Shown here piece after piece: positions 26,301 through 38,300 of a DNA stretch of 64,000 bases. Each line of letters starts with the position of its first letter. Positions within the stretch are counted from its first letter, which is position 1. Origin of the DNA: Ampullaceana balthica (lineage: Eukaryota; Mollusca; Gastropoda; Lymnaeidae). The notes beneath the pieces are model-generated. The model saw only the letters and a program-made list of their open reading frames with translations. It had not been told where the DNA came from and made no database searches. Where the stretch lies: positions 1,324,811 through 1,388,810 of the forward strand of contig CALYLW010000169.1 of NCBI GenBank assembly GCA_944989445.1, written 5' to 3'. The position numbers were made by a program, and so were the translations under genes.

Positions 26301-29300
26301 TCATCAAAATGGTCTTTACAAATTTAAAAAAAAGTTATAATTATACCTTTTAAAGAAATTAAAATTTTCTTTGGAAGTGACAATAAAAAAAATTATGTGT
26401 TTGGGTGAGATATTAAATTCTTTTCTCTATTTATTATAACTGATCACTTATTTTATAAAAACACTTTTCATTCTCATATTCAGGTTTTTCCACCTCTAAG
26501 GGAGAGCTTGTCAGGTCAATCATGTTTCCCAAACCAGTGGACTTTAAATTTCAGAGACATTCTTACTACTTTGTCTTGGTGTTGGCAGGCATTGCATTGC
26601 TGGGATTTATATACACTATAATTTTGATGGTAAGCATAAGAAAGTTATCTTTGCTCCACAAATTTTACTTAAATAAAGACTTGTCCCATCCGTTTAAACT
26701 ATGATCCAACTAAAAAATTGGTTTTATAAAATGGTATGTGTGAGTCTTACGAGACGCCACAATACAAACAAACAAAAAGGTACGTGTGAGTCTTATGAGA
26801 CGCCACAATACAAACAAACAAACAAGCCTTCATCAGCAAACAAATAAAAGCAAAAACTAAAGTACAAAAATAAAACAAAACTTAGCTGCAGTCTTTAATC
26901 ATAGAAAACATCAACTCCCATGCTTCTTTAAAAAATAATTTTTTTTTAAAATTGACTAAACAAGCAACATGATTTTTAATTTTTAAAAATAGGCTAAAGA
27001 AATCAAATTTTTTCAATGTAAAAATAATAGATGTTCAGCTAAAAAATACAAAGATACTTACATTTTTGAAGCTAAATAAAAGAATTAAGTAGTTAGCAAT
27101 AATTTATAAGATTAGTGTTTAAAGTCTAGGTACTAATTTCATTCAGGAAAAAAGTTTGTTAAATAAAATAAAAGCAAAATATTTATATTAATTTTAACAT
27201 GATAGGTAAATGTTATTTCCACTGAAAAATGTCAGTGATTGATTGAAAGTAATAATAATTTTAATTCTTGGTATAGCTAATCTATTTATACATAAAATGC
27301 ATTAAAATTTTTAATATATATAAAGCACGTTAGGGGCCGTCCATAAAGTACGTCACGCTCCAGAGGGGGGGAAGGGATGTAAGGAAGTGTGACAGTTTGT
27401 GACAGGGGGGGGGTCCGGCCATGTGTGACGTCACGCTGTTTTATATTAAATTTTGATTATTTTGTTAATAAAAACAACATTTTTGTTCAAAAGTGTTACA
27501 TACTTTAGGGGGGGGGGTCTGAGATGTGTGACAGTTTTGTGACAGGGGGGGGAGTTAAAAATGGTAAAATAGCGTGACATACTTTATGGACGGCCCCTTA
27601 GCTCAAAAAACAGGAACCAAACAAATTCATACAGCAACTAACAGTACTAACTTTTATTTGAAATCTCCCTTAACCCAAGCATTGGATTTAGCTACGATAT
27701 CACGAGGATGTTAAACATTTCCAATTCATATCAAACAATTATGACCTTTTTATTTGACAGGTTCAGAACAATGATCACGTTAGTGACATCATCATCAGGT
27801 CTCTTGATCTCATTACCATAGCTGTACCGCCTGCCCTGCCTGCTGCCCTGGCCATTGGAGTTGTCTTCTCCCAGAGGAGGCTCAAGTTAAAGAATGTTTA
27901 CTGCATTAGTCCTCGAGGGGATCAATGTCTGTGGCACGATAGACACTGTCTGCTTTGATAAGGTTATTAAATTACATGTATTCAGCATTGCACAAATTTT
28001 GTAAGAAAGAAAGTTGTTTCTAGCTCTCATTGGATTAAAATATAGCTGACTATCTTTTGGCCACTACTTTCTGTCAACATATTAAAAAGAAGATATGTTT
28101 ATGAATTTGAGTTTGTCAAATTGAATATTTTCTGGAACCATAAACAAATTTTTTTTTAAATTTAAAAATACAGATACCTGAAGGTTCTGAGATTTTTTTA
28201 GAACTCTAACTTTGTGTTCCTGCTCATAATTAAAAGATTAAAGTGATTAAACATTTCACGGAGAGGCATTTGTCCCTTCTTGTTATCAAGAACTATGTTC
28301 GGCTATATATTTCTCTCTTATATCTAGTTGTCTCAGTTGGGCCACAGTAAGTTCCAGCGATGACTTGTATTTTAACAATTATTTCTTTTTATCAGCATGG
28401 TCAACAAAGCATGATGGCACGTGGATGTTTTTACCAAACAAAGGTTTTTAGTTTAACATATCAGTGCTCACCAAAATTTTACCCTGGAGGTACACCTAAA
28501 CCTTTGGGAGATTTCTTTAACACACTCGATACGAGCGGGAAAGAGAAAAACATGATTTATATTTATTTATTCTTAAAAAATCATTTAATAATTTTTTTTG
28601 TCTTATGGACCCAAAATTAACACCAGTCGGTAGCTTTTTTATAACCTATAATAAATAATGAACTGCTTTAATTACCATATTAGCTCTTAAAAAGGAGTTT
28701 GAGGAGTAAAGCATCATTTTAAAAAATAATCTTTTGAACAATAAACAAGTTTTAAACAAAGTACAAAATTCTTATTAAATATTTTATGCACCCTCTGTGT
28801 ACAACTGAGGTCTTCACTTGTGTGTTTAGAAAATTGAGATGATGACTTTAATTTAAACACGCCATTGTCTTGTGCTAATTGACTACAAATTATTGAAGCT
28901 TGCTATTTCTTTGAAATCTTTGAAAGCTTGTAATCAGCAAATTATTTTCCTTTTTGTTTCAATAAATTAAAATGGTCTTGAGGAATTGCAGCTGGGAAGC
29001 TCTTGATGTGGTCTCAAGCTTAATTGGAAAAAAAATGAATAAGACCTATAATGCCTTTATCTATCAAATCTGATATGCAGTTTTTTTTTAATAATGTGGG
29101 ATCTTAAACTAGTAGAACCTTAAAGCAAACGGCTGAAATATTAATTAATGTCTGTAACAGATAAGATAAAATAAGATAAGATAAAATAAGATAAGATAAC
29201 ATGAAAGATGTTTCAAATTTCTCAATATATGTGTAAATATTTGTTTAAACTGTCTATTTTCACATTTAGACTACTTTTATTTCTAAATTTTAAAGTAATT

Positions 29301-32300
29301 TTCAATAGAAAGAGGATTTTCATTAACCAAACTTTAAACAATTACTCTTCAATCTTAAATGAGAAAAATATGCAACAAAAAATACGAAATTTTTTATAGG
29401 ATTTTATGGAAAATTTGTTTAAAATTGATGACAAGAAATTTTAACTTCTCATGATAGATTGGCTTTGGTATTTGCAATACTATAATTAATGGGTTGTGAT
29501 TTAAATACACTCAAATTAAAGTTTGTCTTCTTACCCCATTGAAAGCTTAATGTAGTTTAAAAAATCTTATAATTAAAATAAAAATCAACTTCTTTAAGAT
29601 AATTCGTAATGAATTTTAAAAGTAGTTGTTTCTGTAAGGGGCCGTCCATGATTGTGGCCGATTTTTGACCCCCTCCACCCCCCTTCGTCACGCGTCATCA
29701 CAAAAAGTTAGATCCCCCCCTCTAAAAATACGTCACAAAGCTCTGACCCCCCCCCACCTAAAAAATATTTGAAAATAAGTATGTTTCAAATCACTTTTAT
29801 TGTCATTTAAGTATTTATAATTTATTTAGTGAAGGTCTACATCTACATTGTAATATCGTAACCCGCGTGAAGCATTTAAAATTTTTTTTACCCGGCCTTC
29901 AGAAAACGAACTGTGTTAACATCCTTAGATTATATTTTATCATCATGGTTAACGTCTTTGTATTTATAAAAAATATTATTTAAAAATAATATTTTTTAAA
30001 TGTATTTTTAAAAGATCCCTCAATTGACTGACGGGCATCCCGAAAGAAAGAGGTCAGCGAACAGGGGTAAATAACCTCATCTGGGGTCAAAAGGGAATTC
30101 TTGGGGGTAATGCAGACTTATTTGGGACATATAATATAATATCCACTACAATCCACTATACATATTAAAATACGTCATGTGTACGTGTACGCTTGGAACA
30201 TATGCCCATTATTGAACCAGTTCCTTTCAGAAAATGCATTTTTTAAAATTTGACAACTATGTAGATTTCTTACCTATATACTATACGAATACACGTAAAT
30301 CCACCCTACTTTCATTTATATTGACACAAGTGCCAATAATCTTAATCCACATGACTTGACTGTATCAAGTATCCTTCTGTGATATTTAAAATTAATGCCT
30401 TAAAAACTGAGCTATGAAGAAAAGTTGTTTTGTGCTCCTCTCGAAATGCGATGTCAAGAATTTGATGCATTAAATAAAGTAAAAGAATACTTGCATAATT
30501 TTAAATGGGCTCATTTATCATTATATCTAGAATGGCCAGGGGCGTTGGACCAAAAACCAATCAAACAATTATATCAAAAACGTTTATTATTCTATCAATA
30601 GATCCCCCCCCCTTTAAAGAAAAAGGATATTCCGTGTTGTTTTGACTTAAAATACCTACACATAATCCTATTCAGATCATTTTTAGACACTTGTCATGCT
30701 TGTAAAACTCACTAGTAGCATTTTCTGGGAGGGGGGGGGGCTAACGACGCCCCCCTTAAATCCCCGAGTCATGTGAGCAGGACCTAGATTTTTGGGTTGG
30801 GGGGGGGGTGTAACGCACACATAAACTTGTATATTTTGGGGTAACGGGCAAAAATGTTTGCTGACTCCATCCGTAATAGCACCAACCAAACGGAGCTGCG
30901 GTTACATCACAAATGCTTTGATGTCAACATCAAACGACGCAATTTCATACGTTATCTTGTGGGTTCTCAAACTTAAGGATTATAATTGGATTTAATTTTC
31001 GTGTCTTGATAGCTTACGCCAACCAGCGTCTGATGGCCTACGGACTGGCACATTGAGAAGCACTGATTTAAAAAAATAAAATTTTAAAAATAAAATTTTA
31101 AAAAAAGTCATTAAATAAATTGTAAGCGACCAATATTTCAGTGGAAGTTTTATTTAAAGTTACCCTTTTGATGTGACGTCACATTTCTTCAACCCCCCTC
31201 CCTCCCCCTCGTCACGCATCATCACAAAAGTGTGACCCCCCTCCCCCCTAGGTGCGTGACGTCATTTATGGACGGCCCCTAAATCCTATTAAAAAACTTT
31301 AATTTAAAAAACTGAAGAAATTAGAAACTAATAGTGCGATAATATAAATATTTGGATGATGTATTTGGGTCTTATTCCTGTTTTATATCTATAAATTACC
31401 TCTAAATAATCACATGGTAGTACTTCATTAAAATGTACTTCATTAATATCAGCAGAATTATTAATTATAATATATCTACATATACTTATTAAATTTATTA
31501 AAACTAAAATGTTAACGGTTTGAAAACTATAAATAATATTAAAAGTAAAAATACAACTGTACTAGGTGATTATTTTTCTGATGTTCCTTTAACAACCCTT
31601 TTTTTATGCTACAATTTTGTTTTTGAAAGATGTATAAGATGTGCATTTAAAAAAAAACTGGATGAAATATTTAATCTTGTAAATGTTTGCAAACATTTTT
31701 TTGGGCTATGAATATCAAGCAGTTCTATGAATGTGAAGCTGTTCTATGAATGTGAAGCTGTTCTATGAATGTGAAGCTGTTCTATGAATATGAAGCAGTT
31801 CTAAGAATACGAAGCAGTTCTATGAATACGAAGCTGTTCTATGAATATGAAGCAGTTCTATGAATATGAAGCAGTTCTTCACTTTGTTAATAATAGTTAA
31901 AACTAAACCTTTAATCTATTCTTTGTGTTCTATTTGTGTTTTTTTTCTATTTGTGTTCCATCTTTTTAATGTCTCTGGTTTTTACATTATACTTAGATGT
32001 TCTTAGTACATTTTTTATCATGGTATTAAAAATTATAACCTGATTTTATGTGGATGTCATCTATCATAGTAAAAGTTACCCTGATAAAATAGTTTTATTA
32101 TGTGTTTAAAATGTATTTCTGCCTTTCATTTAAACTTTTAGACTGGAACGCTTACTGAAGATGGCCTTGACATGCATGGCATTGTTAAAGTGGAAAAGGC
32201 AAAGTAAGTCTTAAATATAAAGACAGTAAAACCCTTTTTTTTACTAGTTCCACCTAGTTACAAAACAGATGTAATTTAAGACATTTTTAATATAGCTTTA

Positions 32301-35300
32301 CTTGTATGTTGTGGTTGTAAATTTTGTTTATAATTATATTTGTTAGAACTCATTCTTATTTGTCATTGTTTCTTATAATTTTACATGGTTATTGTTATGC
32401 CAAGATTTACTATAGTTAAACTCATCTTTGCTACAACTTTTTATTTTATAATGTTTGTTATTGATTGTTTTGTTTTACTTATTTTTCCTTTTTACCATTT
32501 TCCAGGTTTGATCCTTTAATAAAAGACATGAGCCAATTGCCAAATGGCCCATTTCTAACTGCCATGGCATGTTGTCATTCCCTGACCATAATAGAGAAAG
32601 AAATCATGGGAGACCCTCTGGATCTCATAATGTTCAATGCAACAAATTGGGTAACTAGTAGTTTTACTTTGCTATGTTGAGCTGTTATATATTTTATGCT
32701 ACAATGTTGGGGAATCACCATAAATAATTTTATTTTACAAAAATGTTTTATAAAAAGGGAGCCTGACAGGATGCCACTAAACAATGAATGTGCAGGCAAA
32801 AAGCCTTCATGAGCCAACTAACAAAACTAATAGCAGTACGAACAAAACAATTAGCTCCACTGTTATGTCAAGGAATCCATCAATTTTTAGTATATCATAT
32901 AGAATGGGGCTGCAATAAATCCTTTGCAAGAGGTGTAATAAAATTTACGTGAGTGAGACTGGTGGTCGTCTTGGAGATCGGTTTAGAGAACACCTGTATA
33001 ATATAAATAAACAGGCTGAATGGCCTGTGTCTAAACATTTTAACAGTGTTGACCATAACGGCATATAAGATATTGCAGTGACTGGTATTTTATATGCAAG
33101 CAATACCCATGATAGAATCCACATGGCAAATAGACTCATAAAAAGATTTGGTACGTTGGCTCCTTATGGAATTAACCAAATTCATAATTTTACTTAACTG
33201 CAGAATCTTGTTCCCTGTTGTGGTTTTTACTGTAACTTTGGATACTTCCCCATTTTTCCTATATCCTGTGTCCATGTTTGTTTTTGTTTTTCCTTTCTTT
33301 TTATTTAGCATAAATATTTTAAAATTACAATATGTTTTCAAGAATGTTATTATTACTTATGTAAGTATTGTAAGAATGTAATTTATGTTGTACTGATGAA
33401 GGCATTAACCGAAACGTTTACTGTCATTATGTCTAAAAATAAAGCTCAAATTTATTGTTTTCATTGCACAATCATTTTTTAGGGATGGCTTATATTCCAA
33501 TCGACTTATATACAAGTACTCATGGTATCTATTTTATAACATTACGTAGAGTATTTTATATTTAACACTTCTATTTTTGATAATTATTTATTGTACTCAA
33601 CTATGAATAAAAAAACTGATCTCCTTCAGTCAACAACTTCTTTATCATTCATGTTTTGAGCATCATCTTGGTCCAAATACTTGTGTTGATCCTTTGTCTC
33701 ATTTTCTAAGGATGAATGTAGCTTAGTAAAGAGAGTAGAGTAGCCCTATAACCCAACTGTATTACCTGCCAGCCCCCATAGATCTGCAGGTTTCTTGAAA
33801 AAAAAATGCCCATTTAAATGTTATTTTAGTCTTTTTTGGTCTGTTTTTCTATTTTTCTATAGCATTTCACTTATCAAAGAAATCTTGTTCAAAAGAATTT
33901 ATTGTGGTGCAAAACCAGTAAACAGAAATACCCAAATGGTTAATATTTCATAAATAATTACTGATTAAAATGATTTATTAAAATGATGTGTGAACTATGA
34001 TTTTTTTCTTCTTCCAAAAATGGATTTAGCAATTGGAAGAACCTGGTCCGGATGAGACCAGATTTGACATGATGACCCCTACTGTTGTCCGCCCCAAAGT
34101 CCCTGCATCTGATAAACGTTTATCAACCGATGATGCTGTAAGTTTCCATAGAAGTATTTTTATGATTCTTCTTGTTCATGATAAAAAAAAACAGTCATCA
34201 GTAGCTACATAAGAAATAAAAATATTTTAAACTACATAGCTTAACATCATGATTTATTATTTTGAATATCTGGTGAAAAGCAAATAAAAATTTTGGTGAT
34301 AATTTATCATTTTGAAGTATTTTTATGTGTGTAAAACTAAAATATTAGGAGTAAAAAAATATTAGGAGTAAAAAAATATTTAAAGGAAATGTATTTCTTA
34401 TGTAATGACTGGTTTTTTTTAACATGAAGAAGAAGAAACATTATCATTAATTCATTTAAAAAATATATTTAAATCTCATCCAGCTCATAAGGGCCTTTGT
34501 CCAAACATATTTTATATAATTTCATTAATAAATATACCACTATTCTGTGGGTTGGATTTCAAGGGAGCATAAACAGGGACTGGTCATTAAATAATGGTTT
34601 CTTGTATTTGTTATTATCTGTCTTATTTATTGAAGCCTTTACATTTCACATGAATACATTTCTTGTTTACTTGACCACTGCCATTGCCAGTCTTTTGTAG
34701 AAGTGATAGTTGGGAATGATTACGGTAGTAATGGTGTGTAAATATTAATCATAGTAATTTATTATTCCCTAAAATAAAATAATCTCAACTGAGAAAATAT
34801 ATCTTGTGATCTTGTTTATTTTTTTTTAAATGACTAATGACAGGGTTTTAGTTTATGTTAACATCTTCCTTTGTTTTATCAAGTACTACAATATTTTCAC
34901 CAGTTGAAGATATTTATAAAATTTCTTTACATCAATTCTGATATGGGTGATCTTGTGTAAGCTCAATTTTTCTTTTGTTTTGCCTATGGAAGTGGAAGGG
35001 TAAATTCATGCTTTCTGTTGGTGTACTTTCTCTCATTAGGAACATAGACATACACACATATTTTTATTTATATATATATATATACACACACAAAGTTCCT
35101 TCATCATCATAGGGATATAACTTATGTAATTTCCAAGTGTATGTTCTTGAGAATTTTCAAACATACTTTCTCAATAAATCCTTTCTCTTTAACACAATCT
35201 GCATGTTCAATTTCTAAAATACTGAAATACTGTATATACTCGTTCTATAGCCTGTTCGTTCCTAAGCCGACCCCCCCTCTTTTGGAAGAGAAAATTATTA

Positions 35301-38300
35301 AAAGAGTGTAACCTGCTCGTAAGCCGACCCCCCAAAAATAAAAGGACAGCGTAAACAAAATGGTACACAGTTTTTTAAAACTAAAAGCTAAATCGGTCAT
35401 TATGATTGTTTACTTTGTACTAGTACTACCTATCTTTGTCCTTGTGTTCTTTGTTAGGCAAGAGTTACCGGTATTTAAAAAAAAATTCTTTGGTAAACAG
35501 TGGCGAAAGCAGGTACATTAAAATTTGTTGTTGAAAACAAAATTTGTAAAACAATTTATTAAAACATTCACTAAAAAAAAATTTAAAAAGAAAAGAAAAG
35601 AAAAAAGGTAAGTGCAGATGTTTAATAATATTTTATAGCTTCTGGTAGAGCAATAGAATCTTTTAGAATGTAGAAATGGACCTTGATGATCTACATTACC
35701 AACACCGATTATCGATGTACATGCAGAAATCACCTATGATCCGCTCGTAAGCCGACCCCCCTACCTTTTCCCCTAGATTTTGTTCAAAAAAAGGTCGGCT
35801 TTAGAACAATTTTTATTTGATTACTTTTTCCATATGAGGGGCTAGGTGCAAGTCTAGGTAAGAGCATCTGTCTTAAAATTGTGGAAGCTGCTTATTTCTT
35901 GAAATTATTATTTTTCTCACTCTCTTCTTGATTATAACTTTTGGGGACAGAGATGGTGTATTTTATTTGCCTGCTTTGTGGAGGTAATTCTATTGTTTTA
36001 TGCAATGTTGAATTTCATTCTTGCAGTTGTCTTTAAAAATGTGGATCTTTTCTATAATACAAAAACATATCTCTCTTGTTGCTTCATTTAAGTCTTGACC
36101 AAAATTACATAAAATACTCTGACTGTCCTTCAATCTCATATAAAAATGTATTTATATATTCTTCCCTTTTTTGCAACTTCCACAACAATCAAAATATACA
36201 TTGGAAGTATTAAGTACTTAGCAACAAGCAGAATACCGGTACCTGAAAAAAAAAGTGAGCAATCATTATTTTAAAAATAAACATTTCTTCACAGCTGACA
36301 GGAGGAGATGTTGGCATTGTCCGTCAGTTCCCATTTTCCTCAAGTCTGCAGAGGATGTCTGTTATAACCCGACGTCTTGGAGTCAACAACTTTGACCTGT
36401 ATGTGAAAGGTTCACCCGAGATGATATCAAGCCTGAGTAGACCTGATACTAGTGAGTAAATAAACAAAACAACTTTTTTTAGGGATTTGACGTAATGAAT
36501 AAACCTCTCACTGTTACAAATGTGTTACATGAAGTGATGAGTTGTAGAAATCCTTAGCGGAATGTTCATTTTTATATGTAGCCTACTGTATAATAATAAT
36601 CATAATGAATATAATTCTCCTTTCTTTTTCTCTAGTATCCATTCATGGAAAATATCCAATAACCATGTGGGCATAAAATTAATTACAACTGTTTTCTTGA
36701 TGACATTTCAATTTGTAATACATGTCATCTGTTGAAAGTAACAAGATGGGTTTAATTAGTGAAGCTAGTTGGGTCTGGCTTAAGAGAAAGAACATTTTTA
36801 TTGACACCAGCATCACCAAAAGTTCTGAGAGTGGACTGAGTCTCAATACTCAGATGAGATTAGTTATGTTGAATTCATTTCTGATTTTCAGTTCCCTTTG
36901 ACTTTCATCAAGTCCTGCAGACCTACACACAACACGGCTACAGAGTGATTGCCCTTGCATGGAAACCATTGCCTGACAAATTGAAATTTGTCAAAGTACA
37001 AAGGGTCAGCAGGTGAGAATTATTTATCAGTGCTGTCTGTGTCAATGAAATCTTGTCCGTCTCAAAGTGTCAATAATCATTGTCAGTATTTCTCATTGTG
37101 CCAAAGAGTTCTAGTCGTTCTGTATCAATGTGGATCAAATCTTGTCAGTCTCTCTCATGTTGTCAATGAATTCTTATCAGTCTGTCTTATTGAACACTTT
37201 GGAAAGCAAAGCCTATATTTAAAAGTATTTAAAAGGAATAATATTTTGTTGTTTTTAAGAATCAAGATGATTAATATTACTTATAAAATATATAAGACCC
37301 CCTTTCCAGTCCATGACGGACTATGGGGCAAGTGATGTAGCGTTCACAAGTTTTTAGCCACCACTAACGAGCAGGGGAATGTGTGGCCAGCACAATGCCC
37401 CAGGGGCCTTGCCAGTACCTGGGCTCGAACCCGGGACTCGGGATCTGCCTCGGATCGATAGTCCAGTGCGCTACCACTTAGACCATCGCGCCCCTATAAC
37501 ACATATACGATTTTTTTTGTTGTTGAAAAATGCTAACAATGCTCAAAGGAGTCTAATATAAAATTTTAGGGAACAAGTTGAGAATGAACTTATCTTCCTT
37601 GGCCTTATTGTCATGGAGAACAGACTTAAGCCACAGTCTGCACCTGTCATATGTGAATTAAATGAAGCTGACATTAGAACCATCATGGTGACAGGTAAAC
37701 CCTTACCATTAAAAAACTCTTACCATCACAAACTCTTACCATCACGTACTCTTACCCTTACAATGGAATATAGAAGAAAAAAGATAATAAAATATACTAA
37801 GCCATATTTTTTCCATTTTTTTATCCTTTGTTTTAGTCTTCGTTGAATTTGCCATTTTTGAAATTACTATGCAGCTTTTATTTTTCTTCAAAAATATGGA
37901 ATTTAGCAAAAACTATTTTTAACATCATTTTTATTTATTTATTGCCTTTCCAGGAGATAATATGTTGACAGCTCTCAGTGTTGCCAGAGAGTGCAAGATG
38001 GTGGACAAGACTGACCGTATTATCCTAGTCCAAGCTTACCCACCAACCACTGGACAGTCCGAGGTGACTTTGGAGTTTGTTTATGCCGATGACAGTAATG
38101 CTAAAGTGGAAGAGGTTTTCGCAATGGTATGTAAAATCAAATGTCGAAATATAAAGCTGCATTTAAAAAGACATAAGTTCTTAAGAGATACTCATAATAA
38201 GAATAGAATGTCACATTAGCAAATTTTTATTAAGCTGGATGCTAATGTCACATAGCCGAGTGGGCGTGACCTTATTAACTCTGTCTCACAATAAATCTAT

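Noticed and set aside
37422..37485. A true tRNA gene on the minus strand
   Set aside because: Box A and B are present, but no acceptor-stem pairing or tRNA 3' end; a SINE body continues past the T arm.
37379..37561. Open frame [20 protein letters not shown]
   Set aside because: It is the translated complement of the tRNA-derived SINE, a common false protein in annotations.
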